A DNA stretch of 37,108 nucleotides, taken from an uncultured Clostridia bacterium (GTDB lineage Bacteria; Bacillota; Clostridia; TANB77; CAG-508). This document shows, piece by piece, positions 24,703 to 33,569 of the stretch. The notes under the pieces were generated by a model, which saw only the letters and a list, made by a program, of their open reading frames with translations, did not search any database and was not told where the DNA came from. Numbering within the stretch: position 1 is the stretch's first letter; the number at the start of each line of letters is the position of its first letter. The DNA is taken from contig CALXJW010000003.1 of assembly GCA_944388725.1 (NCBI GenBank), forward strand, positions 1 through 37,108, given 5' to 3'. A program made the position numbers and the translations under genes.

Positions 24703-25137
24703 TTATTTTTTGTTATATCCTAGTGTATTTAAACTTTTATTATATCTACAAATAATTTCATTTATTTTATCTTTTATCTCTTCAAATTCATAGCAATCTA
24801 CAATATCTTTACAATCTATATTATTATTTTTTATTTTACTATTTATTTTTTCAATATAATTTTGTTTTCCTATTATAATTATGTTTGAATTTTGTTTTAA
24901 TTCCTTTTCACCTTTTTGCCATCCTAATTTTAATATCTTTAATTTTTCTTCATCTTTTAAATTCATTTTTGTAACTAATATCTCTATAGTTTGTGTTAAA
25001 TCTTTTTCTGTTTGTATAATAATATCTTCATTATTTTTTAATTTTTCATTTATATATGGAACTAATATCATTTCTAAATGAAAATCACTTACATAAATAC
25101 TATACATTTTTTCATTAACATTATTCTTAACAACCAT
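24703..25137 (-). CDS. Unknown 144-aa cytoplasmic protein
   Basis: Not firmly recognised. The sequence starts MVVKNNVNEKMYSIYVSDFH, followed by LEMILVPYINEKL, two mixed alpha/beta segments and a lone NIIIIGKQNYIEKI strand-helix near residue 90. There is no membrane segment or signal. The open frame runs 18 codons further upstream, but that stretch contains the -10 box of the promoter at 25182-25210. AAAGGA precedes the ATG at 25137 by 9 bases, so the shorter form is chosen. It is divergent from spoIIR, which might hint at a sporulation link, but nothing in the sequence proves it. Confidence 0.8.
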   Translation of the reverse strand: MVVKNNVNEKMYSIYVSDFHLEMILVPYINEKLKNNEDIIIQTEKDLTQTIEILVTKMNLKDEEKLKILKLGWQKGEKELKQNSNIIIIGKQNYIEKINSKIKNNNIDCKDIVDCYEFEEIKDKINEIICRYNKSLNTLGYNKK

Positions 25138-25181
25138 TTCGTTCATTCCTTTCGATTGTTTTGGTCTTTTGTTTCTGGTAA

Positions 25182-25210
25182 ATTTTACCATTATTTTAAA
25201 ATTTTGTCAA
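25182..25210 (-). promoter_or_regulatory. Sigma-A type promoter of the 144-aa gene
   Basis: Perfect TTGACA (25205-25210), 17-base spacer, TAAAAT (25182-25187) on the minus strand. It overlaps the upstream part of the open frame and so fixes the start at 25137. Confidence 0.7.
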
Positions 25211-25248
25211 GGCTATTATTTGTTTTTATAGAAGATTTTTTCGACAAT

Positions 25249-25277
25249 GTATATTTTATTTTTTTTTGTTAATAATT
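25249..25277 (+). promoter_or_regulatory. Possible sigma-F promoter of spoIIR
   Basis: GTATA (25249-25253) followed after 14 bases by GTTAATAATT (25268-25277) partly fits the sigma-F pattern (GYATA, about 15 bases, GGNNANAHTR). spoIIR is a known sigma-F gene, so a site is expected here; the match itself is weak. Confidence 0.3.
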
Positions 25278-25333
25278 ATCTTAGAATTATTTTTTTTACA
25301 TAAAAGTTTTATTTTTTATAAGGAGGAATTTAT

Positions 25334-25999
25334 ATGAAAAAAATCTCTTTTTTATTTAAGAATAATTATCTAAAACAAATTTCTATATTAACTTTTTTAT
25401 TATTATTATTTATCTTTATTTCAGCTCACTCTTATGTTATTGCTGTATCAAATGATCTATCTGATTCTGTTTTTAGACTTCATGTAATAGCTAATAGTGA
25501 CTCTGATGAAGATCAATCTTTAAAATTAAAAGTAAGAGATTCTTTAATAAATTATATGAACTCTATTAGTTCAGATTGCTCTACAAAAGAAGAAGCAATT
25601 GCTTCGGCTATGGAGCATCAAGAAGATTTTAAAAATATAGCAGAAAAAACAATATTAGAAAACGGTTATGATTATACTGTAAAAATTAATATAGACAATT
25701 TCTATTTTCCAACCAAAAATTATGGTGATATTTCCTTACCTGCTGGAAATTATGATGCTTTACGAGTTGAAATAGGAAAAGCGGAAGGTCAAAATTGGTG
25801 GTGTGTAATGTTTCCTTCTTTATGTTTCATTGATTTAAATAATGGTATTGTTGATAGTGACGCAAAAGAAAATCTTAAAAATAATTTAGAAGAAGAATCT
25901 TATGATGTAATTTCAGATAAAAGAAATACAGAAATACAATTCAAATTTAAATTAATAGAATTTTTTGCCAACAATAGTCTTTTTACAGCAAAACATTAG
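25334..25999 (+). CDS. spoIIR: Stage II sporulation protein R
   Basis: Forespore-made secreted signal that triggers SpoIIGA to process pro-sigma-E in the mother cell. The N-terminal signal/transmembrane segment (residues about 15-35, ILTFLLLLFIFISAHSYV) is followed by the hallmark FRLHVIANSDSDEDQSLKLK and VRDSLINYM. The central WWCVMFPSLCF motif completes the family signature. The length of 221 aa is normal. AAGGAGG precedes the ATG. A terminator-like stem follows at 26001-26042. Confidence 0.95.
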   Translation: MKKISFLFKNNYLKQISILTFLLLLFIFISAHSYVIAVSNDLSDSVFRLHVIANSDSDEDQSLKLKVRDSLINYMNSISSDCSTKEEAIASAMEHQEDFKNIAEKTILENGYDYTVKINIDNFYFPTKNYGDISLPAGNYDALRVEIGKAEGQNWWCVMFPSLCFIDLNNGIVDSDAKENLKNNLEEESYDVISDKRNTEIQFKFKLIEFFANNSLFTAKH

Positions 26000-26000
26000 A

Positions 26001-26042
26001 ATATCAAAAAAAATATTGTAATATTTGTTTTTTTATGATATA
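26001..26042 (+). terminator. Terminator of spoIIR
   Basis: ATATCA and TGATAT bracket an A-rich arm and a T-rich arm (AAATATT/AATATTT core near 26011-26027), giving a long weak stem with a run of seven T. It lies in the 78-base gap before murA. Confidence 0.6.
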
Positions 26043-26077
26043 TTTCTTAAGAAGATTATTTTTAAGGAGGAATTCTT

Positions 26078-27337
26078 TTGGAAAAACTAGTAATAACAGG
26101 TAAAACACATTTAAAAGGAGAAGTAACAATTAGCGGTGCAAAAAATGCTGCTGTAGCTATTCTCCCAGCAACTCTTTTAATTGACGGTATTTGTACCATA
26201 GATAATTTACCTAATATTAGCGATGTAAAAATGTCTTGTAAAATATTAGAAGATTTAGGAGCAAAAATAACATGGAATACTCCTAATGAAATTACTATAG
26301 ATACAAGACATATTAATAAAACTGTTGCTTCTGAAGAATTAACAAGAAAATTCAGAGCATCATATTATATGATTGGAAGCATGCTTGGACGTAAAGGAGC
26401 TATAACTGTTGGTATGCCTGGGGGTTGTAAACTAGGTGCTAGGCCTATTGATCAACATATAAAAGGTTTTGAAGCTCTTGGTGCTACTGTTGAAGTTAGT
26501 CAAGGCAAAATTACTGCAACAGCTTCTGAATTAACAGGCACTTCTATTTATATGGACGTTGTTTCTGTCGGTGCGACTATTAATGTAATGTTAGCATCTG
26601 TTTTAGCAAAAGGAACAACAGTTATTGATAATGCTGCTAAGGAACCACATATTGTTGATGTAGCAAATTTCCTAAATACAATGGGCGCTGATATTAGAGG
26701 AGCCGGAACAGATGTTATAAAAATAAATGGTGTAGAAAAATTAACTGGGAATAGTACATATTCTATCGTACCTGATCAAATTGAAGCAGGAACATTTATG
26801 CTTGCTGCAGTTGCATCTCAAGGAGATATTTTAATAAAAAACTGTATATCAAAACATTTAGAATCTCTTACTGCCAAAATTATTGAAATTGGTGGACAAG
26901 TTGAAGATTATGGAGATAGTATTAGAGTAAAAATGGATAAACGACCTTCTAAAGCAACTATTAAAACACTTCCTTATCCTGGATTTCCTACTGACTTACA
27001 ACCACAAATGGGTGTAACCCTTTCTATTGCGGAAGGAACAAGTAGAATTATTGAAAGTATTTGGGAATCTAGATTTCAATATACAGAAGAATTAAATAAA
27101 ATGGGAGCACAAATTACTGCACAAGGAAAAACAGCCTTTTTTGAGGGAGTTTCTTCCCTTTATGGTTCTCCTGTTTATGCTTCAGATTTACGTGCTGGTG
27201 CAGCATTAATTATCGCTGGTATTATTGCAGAAGGAAAAACTGAAGTATATAATCTTGAACACATAGATAGAGGTTATGAAAATATTGAAGAAAAATTTAG
27301 AAAACTTGGTGCAAAAATTGAGAGAGTGGAAGAATAA
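26078..27337 (+). CDS. murA: UDP-N-acetylglucosamine 1-carboxyvinyltransferase
   Basis: First committed step of peptidoglycan synthesis: transfers enolpyruvate from PEP to UDP-GlcNAc. SGAKNAAVAILPATLL with the substrate Lys/Asn pair is at the N-terminus. The catalytic loop PGGCKLGARPIDQH carries the Cys attacked by fosfomycin, so the enzyme is of the sensitive type. The C-terminus has FPTDLQPQM and SDLRAGAALIIAGI. The length of 419 aa is typical. Translation starts at TTG, six bases after AAGGAGG. It is 21 bases upstream of walJ and forms an operon with it. Confidence 0.96.
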   Translation: MEKLVITGKTHLKGEVTISGAKNAAVAILPATLLIDGICTIDNLPNISDVKMSCKILEDLGAKITWNTPNEITIDTRHINKTVASEELTRKFRASYYMIGSMLGRKGAITVGMPGGCKLGARPIDQHIKGFEALGATVEVSQGKITATASELTGTSIYMDVVSVGATINVMLASVLAKGTTVIDNAAKEPHIVDVANFLNTMGADIRGAGTDVIKINGVEKLTGNSTYSIVPDQIEAGTFMLAAVASQGDILIKNCISKHLESLTAKIIEIGGQVEDYGDSIRVKMDKRPSKATIKTLPYPGFPTDLQPQMGVTLSIAEGTSRIIESIWESRFQYTEELNKMGAQITAQGKTAFFEGVSSLYGSPVYASDLRAGAALIIAGIIAEGKTEVYNLEHIDRGYENIEEKFRKLGAKIERVEE

Positions 27338-27358
27338 ACATTAGGAAGAAGAAAAAAT

Positions 27359-28150
27359 ATGCTAAACTTTTGTAGTTTATATAGTGGTAGCAGTGGTAAT
27401 AGCCTATTTGTTGAAACAGAAAACACTAAAATTTTAGTTGATGCAGGTATGAGTTGTAAAAAAATTGAAGAAGCATTAACTTCTTTGGAAGTTGATCCTT
27501 CTTTAATTGATGCTATATTAATTACACATGAACATTCTGATCATATTAAAGGATTATCTACAATTTCAAAAAAATTTGATATTCCTGTTTTCTCTACTAA
27601 AGAAACATTTGAGGCAATGCCCACATGTACTGAAAAATTATTAAGTAAAAACATTAAATTTATTGAACCAACAACTAAATTTTGCATCAATGATTTAGAA
27701 ATACTACCATTTAAAATTCCTCATGATGCAGCTAATCCATGTGGATTTAATATTATAAAAGATTCTAATCAAATAAGTATTGCTACAGACATTGGACATA
27801 TGACCAATTCTATTTTGAAGCATCTTGAAAACAGTAATTTTATTTTACTAGAATCTAATTATGATACTGAAGTTTTAAAATGTTGCTCATATCCATTTAA
27901 ATTAAAATCTCGTATTGCTGGAGCTACTGGTCATTTATCTAATACTATTGCAGGCAAAACAATTTCTTATCTTATACAAAATGGTAATTTAAAAACTGCC
28001 ATGCTTGGTCATTTAAGTAAGGAAAGTAATTTTCCGGAATTAGCTTATAGAACAGTAATAGATGAAATGATTAGCTCTCATTATGAAAAGGATTCAATTA
28101 GTTTATCAGTTGCTAATAGAGATTACCCTTCTAAATTGATACAGTTATAA
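27359..28150 (+). CDS. walJ: WalJ/YycJ-family MBL-fold metallo-hydrolase
   Basis: Metallo-beta-lactamase-fold hydrolase. In Bacillus, WalJ (YycJ) is an exonuclease linked to the WalRK wall stress operon. SLYSGSSGNSLFVET opens the protein, then the metal motif THEHSDHIKGL (HxHxDH), a later KIPHDAANPCGF, and ATDIGHMTNS. The length of 263 aa fits the family. Here it is placed after murA and not with walRK. The SD is AGGAAG. Confidence 0.92.
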   Translation: MLNFCSLYSGSSGNSLFVETENTKILVDAGMSCKKIEEALTSLEVDPSLIDAILITHEHSDHIKGLSTISKKFDIPVFSTKETFEAMPTCTEKLLSKNIKFIEPTTKFCINDLEILPFKIPHDAANPCGFNIIKDSNQISIATDIGHMTNSILKHLENSNFILLESNYDTEVLKCCSYPFKLKSRIAGATGHLSNTIAGKTISYLIQNGNLKTAMLGHLSKESNFPELAYRTVIDEMISSHYEKDSISLSVANRDYPSKLIQL

Positions 28151-28159
28151 TATATGGTA

Positions 28160-28305
28160 TTGTAAAGGGAATAACTTTGAACAAATAAATGATATAATAG
28201 TAATAAGGTTTAGGGGGCCTGTTTTTTATTTAACATTTGATTTAAATTTTATATAATTAAATTTTTGTTCGATTTATGGGGAATTATATATTATTCCCTT
28301 TACAA
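28160..28305. repeat. 146-bp element with 15-bp perfect inverted ends
   Basis: TTGTAAAGGGAATAA (28160-28174) and its exact inverse (28291-28305) bound a non-coding AT-rich block. Inside are GAACAAA and TTTGTTC (28180s and 28264-28270) as a second inverted pair, GGGAAT/ATTCCC at the right end, an extended -10-like TGATATAAT (28190-28198), and a weak hairpin followed by six T (28206-28227) that may serve as the walJ terminator. It could be a miniature transposable element or a structured RNA. No clear target duplication is seen. The rest of the 300-base gap to 28453 shows only a short weak stem (TGCCT/AGGCA near 28430) after spmB. Confidence 0.6.
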
Positions 28306-28453
28306 GATTAAAAACTTTTTATTGAAATTAAATTTTTATGATTTTTAATTAAATTGATTAATTTTTATATCAATATAATACACCATTTTTTTCCAATTGT
28401 CAATAAAAACTTTTCGACAAAATCTGCCTTTTAATAGGCATTCTTTTATTTTT

Positions 28454-28984
28454 TTAAACAAATATTATATTACAGATTATTATGGCAGAAATCATTCCAA
28501 CAATGTCTGCTATTAATGCTGCAAATAATACAAATCTAATATTTTTTATCTTTACACAACTTGAATAAACAGCAATTGTATATATCGTCGTCTCTGTTGA
28601 TCCCATAATAACTGAAGCAAGCTTACCTACAAATGAATCTACCCCATTTTGTTGCATAATATCTGTGGCTATAGCTAAAGATGCACTTCCTGAAATTGGC
28701 CTTATTAAAGCTAATGGTATTATTTCTTTTGGAACATGAAAAATATTTATTATTGGAGATATTATATTTATAATAAAATCTAATATTCCTGAATTTCTTA
28801 AAAATCCAATTGCAAAAAATAATCCAACTAGTGTTGGTAAAATTTTAAAAACAATTTCAATCCCCTCTACCGCCCCTTTTAAAAAAATATCAAAAACATT
28901 TTTTCTTTCTTTTACACCATTCATTAATATTATAAATATTAATATTGGCATTGAAACTATAGAAACATAATTTATTATTTTCAT
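28454..28984 (-). CDS. spmB: Spore maturation protein B
   Basis: Nucleoside-recognition (Gate) domain membrane protein which, with SpmA, is involved in spore core dehydration. About five hydrophobic helices are visible. The Gate-domain block FKILPTLVGLFFAIGFLRNSG is followed by LIRPISGSASLAIATDI and VIMGSTETTIYTIAVY, which are strongly conserved in SpmB. The length of 176 aa is typical. It starts one base beyond the spmA stop region, so the pair is tightly coupled. Confidence 0.94.
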   Translation of the reverse strand: MKIINYVSIVSMPILIFIILMNGVKERKNVFDIFLKGAVEGIEIVFKILPTLVGLFFAIGFLRNSGILDFIINIISPIINIFHVPKEIIPLALIRPISGSASLAIATDIMQQNGVDSFVGKLASVIMGSTETTIYTIAVYSSCVKIKNIRFVLFAALIADIVGMISAIIICNIIFV

Positions 28985-28985
28985 T

Positions 28986-29564
28986 TTACATTCCCTTTTT
29001 TATTAATATTTTTGTAATTGTAATTCCTGCCAATGCTGCACATATTGTTGCAACCCATACAGGAAAAATAATTTCTGTAGGATTATCTGATTGTAAAGAG
29101 TTTCTTAATGATAATACTGTAGTTGGTATTATTTGTAAAGATGCTGTATTTAAAAGAATTAACATTATCATATTATCGCTTAATGTTTCTTTATGATTAT
29201 TTTCTTTTTGTAATTCTTCTATTGCTTTTAAGCCCAGTGGAGTAGCAGCATTTCCTAATCCTAATATATTTGCAATAATATTCATTGTAATATCTTTACT
29301 TGCCTTATTTTCTGGTTCTAAATCTGGAAAAAGCTTTTTCATAATTGGTTTTAACACTTTATTTAAAAATCTTATGATATTTGTATTAACAGCAATTTCC
29401 ATTAACCCGCTCCACAAACATGTCATTCCAAGTAAATTTATTGAAAATTTTACTGCATTATCTACAGAATCAAATATACTTTTATTAACATTTTCAATAT
29501 TTCCAGACAAAATTGCATAAATAATTGATATAATTATAAATATTGGCCATAATACATTTAACAT
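28986..29564 (-). CDS. spmA: Spore maturation protein A
   Basis: Partner of SpmB in the spore membrane. Hydrophobic helices and the conserved blocks LLGMTCLWSGLMEIA, ANILGLGNAATPLGLKA and LILLNTASLQIIPTTVLSLR identify it. The length of 192 aa is normal. GAGGG precedes the ATG. It is divergent from the AbrB-type gene. Mother-cell expression (sigma-E) is known for the Bacillus operon; no clear site is seen here. Confidence 0.94.
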   Translation of the reverse strand: MLNVLWPIFIIISIIYAILSGNIENVNKSIFDSVDNAVKFSINLLGMTCLWSGLMEIAVNTNIIRFLNKVLKPIMKKLFPDLEPENKASKDITMNIIANILGLGNAATPLGLKAIEELQKENNHKETLSDNMIMLILLNTASLQIIPTTVLSLRNSLQSDNPTEIIFPVWVATICAALAGITITKILIKKGM

Positions 29565-29650
29565 TTATTTTCCCTCTTATTGATTTATATTTATATATAT
29601 TTTTTCTATGATTTTTTTATGAATTTTTATTTCATTTTTTTGTAAATTAA

Positions 29651-29679
29651 TTGACCATTTTTGTTATTTATGCTATTAT
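29651..29679 (+). promoter_or_regulatory. Promoter of the AbrB-type regulator
   Basis: TTGACC (29651-29656), 17 bases, TATTAT (29674-29679), about 39 bases before the ATG. Confidence 0.65.
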
Positions 29680-29717
29680 ATATGTGAATTCGATTAAATG
29701 TTTAAGGAGGACTTGTT

Positions 29718-29975
29718 ATGAAATCAACAGGAATTGTTAGAAAAGTTGATGAGCTAGGAAGAATTGTTATCCCAATAGAAATAAGAAATAAATTTGATAT
29801 TTCTGAAAAAGATCCTATTGAAATATATGTTGATGGTTCATCAATAGTATTAAAAAAATATGAACCAAATTGCGTTTTTTGTGGAAACACAAAAAATTTA
29901 GTTACTTATAAAGATAAATTAATTTGTTCAAAATGTGCTCAACAAATTGCTGAATTAGAAAAAAAAGAAGAATAA
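29718..29975 (+). CDS. AbrB/SpoVT-type transition-state regulator with zinc-ribbon tail
   Basis: DNA-binding swapped-hairpin regulator. The AbrB domain (residues 1-50) reads KSTGIVRKVDELGRIVIPIE at the start, nearly the Bacillus AbrB consensus. The C-terminal 35 residues contain two CxxC pairs (CVFCGN and CSKC), forming a small zinc ribbon as in many clostridial AbrB proteins. The length is 85 aa. AAGGAGG precedes the ATG. It lies convergent to rsmI, its neighbour in Bacillus too. Confidence 0.93.
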   Translation: MKSTGIVRKVDELGRIVIPIEIRNKFDISEKDPIEIYVDGSSIVLKKYEPNCVFCGNTKNLVTYKDKLICSKCAQQIAELEKKEE

Positions 29976-29979
29976 TAAT

Positions 29980-30028
29980 AAATGAAGCAAACTAACTTAA
30001 AATTTATTAAGTACAGTTTACTTCATTT
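29980..30028. terminator. Terminator between the AbrB-type gene and rsmI
   Basis: Arms 29980-29993 and 30015-30028 pair over 14 positions with one mismatch. An inner ACTTAA/TTAAGT extends the stem. The plus-strand side ends in a T run. Confidence 0.75.
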
Positions 30029-30030
30029 TT

Positions 30031-30855
30031 TTATTTTATAAAATGCATATATATTTCATTTTTATTAACATTTCTATCTTTAGCAATTTTTTTAATAATT
30101 TCTTTTTTTTCTAACCCCATATTTTTATAAAAATTAAAGTGTTCTTCTAGAGATAATTTATTTAAATCATTTTCTATTTTTTCTTCACTTTTATTTCCTT
30201 CTATTATTAAAATCATTTCTCCTTTTAAATTATCTATTTTTTTTAATATTTCTCCTATATCTTCTCTAATAAACTCTTCATGTATTTTTGTTAACTCTCG
30301 TGCTAATACAACCTTTCTATTTTTTAATATTTTTTGTAAATCTATTAATGTATTTTTCATTTTATGCGGAGCTTCATATAAAATAATTGTTCTTGATGAT
30401 TTTTCTATCTGATTTAATTTTTCCTCTCTATTTTTTTTATTAGTTGGTAAAAAACCTAGAAAAGTAAATTCTTTTGTATCAATTCCAGAAGCTATTAATG
30501 CATTTATCATAGCACATGCTCCTGGAATAGGAATTATAGTAATTCCTTTTTTAATAGCTTTTTTTATTATTTCTTCTCCAGGATCACATATCCCTGGAGT
30601 TCCAGCATCAGAAACTAATGCTATATCTTCCCCATTCTCTAATTTTTCTAGTAATATATCACTTTTTATTTCTTCATTATGTCTATGGTAACTAATAAGA
30701 GGTTTTGAAATTTCATAATGATTTAAGAGTTTTAATGTTTGTCTTGTATCTTCTGCTGCTATTAATGAAACTTCTTTCAATATTCTTATTGCTCTCATCG
30801 TTATATCTTCTAAATTTCCAATCGGTGTTGCTACTATATATAATATTCCTTTCAT
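30031..30855 (-). CDS. rsmI: 16S rRNA (cytidine1402-2'-O)-methyltransferase
   Basis: SAM-dependent methylase of C1402 in the 16S rRNA decoding centre. LYIVATPIGNLEDITMRA opens the protein, then AAEDTRQTLKLLNHY, ISYHRHNEE, LVSDAGTPGICDPG and IPGACAMINALIASG, all RsmI hallmarks of the tetrapyrrole methylase fold. The length of 274 aa is normal. The ATG at 30864 directly abuts AAAGGA, and the ATG at 30855 has proper spacing. Confidence 0.95.
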   Translation of the reverse strand: MKGILYIVATPIGNLEDITMRAIRILKEVSLIAAEDTRQTLKLLNHYEISKPLISYHRHNEEIKSDILLEKLENGEDIALVSDAGTPGICDPGEEIIKKAIKKGITIIPIPGACAMINALIASGIDTKEFTFLGFLPTNKKNREEKLNQIEKSSRTIILYEAPHKMKNTLIDLQKILKNRKVVLARELTKIHEEFIREDIGEILKKIDNLKGEMILIIEGNKSEEKIENDLNKLSLEEHFNFYKNMGLEKKEIIKKIAKDRNVNKNEIYMHFIK

Positions 30856-30976
30856 TTTTATCATTCCTTTTTTATTTTTATTATATTATTATTTTATCAT
30901 ATTTTTTAATATTTTTAAAACATTAATTTATTTTTTTCATATTATATATAAATAACCATAAGTGAGTGTGATTATT

Positions 30977-31192
30977 ATGAATAATTCTTTTTATAAACAT
31001 AATTATCTATCTAATAATTCCAAAGATATTATTTTTTCGCCAAATAATTTAAAAAGAAATCAGGTAGATAATAAATTATCTTTTAAAACACTAAAGTGTA
31101 ATACTTGCCAATCTTTAAATGATGTTGAATATTTTTTATGTAATTTTAGTACTTTTTTAAAATATATAAAGTTATATAATTTATTAAAATAA
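30977..31192 (+). CDS. Possible 71-aa hypothetical protein
   Basis: An open frame not overlapped by a larger gene, in a gap of about 350 bases. The product is rich in Asn, Lys and Leu and has CNTC plus one more Cys (DVEYFLC). No standard SD precedes the ATG; only AAGTGAG lies nearby, and a GTG at 30962 is an alternative start. CATATTATATA lies about 30 bases upstream as a possible -10. It could be a real small (perhaps sporulation) protein or a chance frame. Confidence 0.35.
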   Translation: MNNSFYKHNYLSNNSKDIIFSPNNLKRNQVDNKLSFKTLKCNTCQSLNDVEYFLCNFSTFLKYIKLYNLLK

Positions 31193-31209
31193 TTAAATAT
31201 TTTGTTATT

Positions 31210-31230
31210 AAGCTGTTAAAATTTTTAACA
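31210..31230. terminator. Small hairpin downstream of the GerMN gene
   Basis: GCTGTTAAAA and its inverse TTTTAACAGC form a short stem between convergent genes. T runs are weak on both sides. Confidence 0.4.
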
Positions 31231-31234
31231 GCCT

Positions 31235-31780
31235 TTATTCATTTGTTCTTACATAAACATCTTTTAATTCTTCACATTCTTCCCCATTAATTAAAAATTT
31301 AACAGAAGTAATTTCTTTTAAGTTTGTAAGTGTATTTACAATACTATTTATAACTTTTAGCTTTTGTTCTTCATTTTCATAATTTAAAAATTCTTGTGAT
31401 AAATTTATTTTAGTACATGAATTTTCTACTGTTACATCATGTACAATAGTTCCTTCTGGAATTAGTTTCTTTAGATTACTACTTTGAGGTCCTTTTACTA
31501 ATAAATTTATTAGTTCTTTATAAGGATTTTCTATTAAATTTTTTGCATCTATTACTTTTATTTCTGTTTCTAACTCTCCTGTTTCGCTATTTTCAAAATA
31601 TAATATTACTTTTGTTTGCCTCATTTGTTCTTCTGTTATTTCTTCTTGGGGTGTATAATCTTGATATTCATCTTCATTACTTTTTTCTATACTTACATTT
31701 TTATAAATATAGCCTCCAACTATAATAACTAATATTATTGTTATTATAAAAATAATTAATTTTTTTTTCTTTTTTTTCAT
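31235..31780 (-). CDS. GerMN domain lipid/membrane-anchored protein
   Basis: Extracytoplasmic protein with one GerMN (sporulation/spore germination) domain. A Lys-rich start and a transmembrane helix (residues about 8-25) are followed by an acidic linker and the domain from about residue 60. Diagnostic are TKVILYFENSETGELETE, NPYKELINLLVKGPQ, LKKLIPEGTIVHDVTVENSC and VINSIVNTLTNLKEITSVKFLING. The length of 181 aa shows a single GerMN copy, where Bacillus GerM has two. AGGAGG precedes the ATG. Confidence 0.9.
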   Translation of the reverse strand: MKKKKKKLIIFIITIILVIIVGGYIYKNVSIEKSNEDEYQDYTPQEEITEEQMRQTKVILYFENSETGELETEIKVIDAKNLIENPYKELINLLVKGPQSSNLKKLIPEGTIVHDVTVENSCTKINLSQEFLNYENEEQKLKVINSIVNTLTNLKEITSVKFLINGEECEELKDVYVRTNE

Positions 31781-31895
31781 TTTTACCTCCTTGTCTATTT
31801 ATAATGATAATATTATACTCTTATATTTTTTAGAACAAAAAAAACAAACATTAATATCTCATTTTTTATTTTTTAATATTTTTTGTTAAAAAAAA

Positions 31896-31930
31896 TATCT
31901 AAACTTATATTCTACATATAAGTTTAGATA
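31896..31930 (-). terminator. Terminator of the ABC exporter operon
   Basis: Fourteen-base perfect arms (31896-31909, 31917-31930) with a 7-base loop are followed on the minus strand by a long T run, 5 bases past the permease stop. Confidence 0.88.
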
Positions 31931-31934
31931 AAAT

Positions 31935-33569
31935 TTAAAATATTTTATTAAATATTTTTTGTATATTTTTATCTATATATCTATTTAATAATAATAATAA
32001 AATAATTAAAATTATATTTATTGCAATTATAGAAATTATAAAATTTATATTTTCAAAAATAGAAGAATAATATAGAATTATTAAAATAAAAATAATTGTA
32101 ATAAAATATTTATATATCTTATTATTTCCTCCTTTTGCTATTGCTTCTTTATTGGTCCAATTTAAATTTGGTTTTTTACAGTCAATTAATAATAATAAAA
32201 TATTATAGATAATATTTAAAATAAATGCTGTTATAAAGGTTATAAAATAATACCATATTGAAATTTTAGGCACCTTTGTAGATATAACAATTAAAACAGA
32301 AATTATCATTATAGCATTTAATATTATTGCCGGAATTATTTTTAATTTAAATTGTTTATTTAATGATAACGGAATATATTTCATAAATACAGCGTTTTTT
32401 CCCTCTTTTGAAATAGCTACTATAGCAAGATTATTAAATGTAGCTATTATTTGTATAGTAATTAAAACTGTACAAAATATTTGAATTTTTAATGAATTAA
32501 TTTCAAATTCTTCTACGTTTATTTCTTGCACTAGCATTGGTGTTATAGTATTAATGATAATTAAGGCAATTATTAAAATACTAATAAAATTATAAATTAA
32601 TTGTGTAAAGTAAGTATTATTTCTAAACAACGTCCTAATTTCATTTATAAGATAACTTTTCTTAGAATTATTTTTATTATATTTATATTTTTTATTTATA
32701 TTATTGGTATTTTTCTTACAATTTGTTAATAAATTTTGATGATATGTTTTTTTACCTAATAAATAGAAAATACCAAATAAAACCCCTTCTATAAAAATGA
32801 TTTTTGCTATATTTATGATATTGTTTATCCAGCTTTTTTCAGTTAATAATTTGATTATTGGATTTGTTATTAAAAAATAATTGTTTAGTTTTGATAATTT
32901 TTCATCTACTATTTCTATAGAAGTGGTTTGATGTATTAAACTTATATTGTCTTTAAAAACATAATATGTTATTGCAAAAAGGCAAGTTGTTAATATTATA
33001 ATTATTAATGATTGTATAATATTTTCATTTTTAATATTTTTAAATAATTGCATTAATATTATAGTTATTATACCTATTATTAGAGTATACACAATTGGAA
33101 ATATAGCTAATACAAAAATCATATACACTAAAAACCTAATCGTCCCTATAATAAACCACCAGTAAGTTAATAGTGGTATTAATAAAAATATTATTTCTGT
33201 TAAATACATTATTCCTATTACAGTAAATATTTTCGAACACAATATTTCTGTTGATTTAATTGGCAATGGTAGTATATATTCTATATCCTTTGAATAATAT
33301 AATATATTACATAATATTATAATTATTTGAAAACACATAATAAACGCAACTATTGGTAAAAAAATTTTCAAAACTATTTCTGGATTATTTGCATTGCTCA
33401 TATTTCCTATAATATAAACACTAATGTAGGTTATACAAAAAATTAGTACTACTAATACCCAAAAAATAGAAGATTTTTTATCTATTTTATTATTTTTTAA
33501 TATATTTATTTTTTCTATATAATCCATAAAAAAGATTTTTGTTAGATTTTTTATTTTTTTATTTATCAT
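31935..33569 (-). CDS. ABC exporter permease
   Basis: Large hydrophobic membrane protein (544 aa) with about twelve predicted helices in two groups, separated near residues 285-310 by a Lys/Asn-rich cytoplasmic loop. It has no ATP-binding motif. It overlaps the ATPase gene by 11 bases, with the ATG lying in the ATPase stop region and GGAG upstream, so the two are translationally coupled. The layout resembles two-domain ABC-2-type exporters. The substrate is unknown. Confidence 0.85.
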   Translation of the reverse strand: MINKKIKNLTKIFFMDYIEKINILKNNKIDKKSSIFWVLVVLIFCITYISVYIIGNMSNANNPEIVLKIFLPIVAFIMCFQIIIILCNILYYSKDIEYILPLPIKSTEILCSKIFTVIGIMYLTEIIFLLIPLLTYWWFIIGTIRFLVYMIFVLAIFPIVYTLIIGIITIILMQLFKNIKNENIIQSLIIIILTTCLFAITYYVFKDNISLIHQTTSIEIVDEKLSKLNNYFLITNPIIKLLTEKSWINNIINIAKIIFIEGVLFGIFYLLGKKTYHQNLLTNCKKNTNNINKKYKYNKNNSKKSYLINEIRTLFRNNTYFTQLIYNFISILIIALIIINTITPMLVQEINVEEFEINSLKIQIFCTVLITIQIIATFNNLAIVAISKEGKNAVFMKYIPLSLNKQFKLKIIPAIILNAIMIISVLIVISTKVPKISIWYYFITFITAFILNIIYNILLLLIDCKKPNLNWTNKEAIAKGGNNKIYKYFITIIFILIILYYSSIFENINFIISIIAINIILIILLLLLNRYIDKNIQKIFNKIF

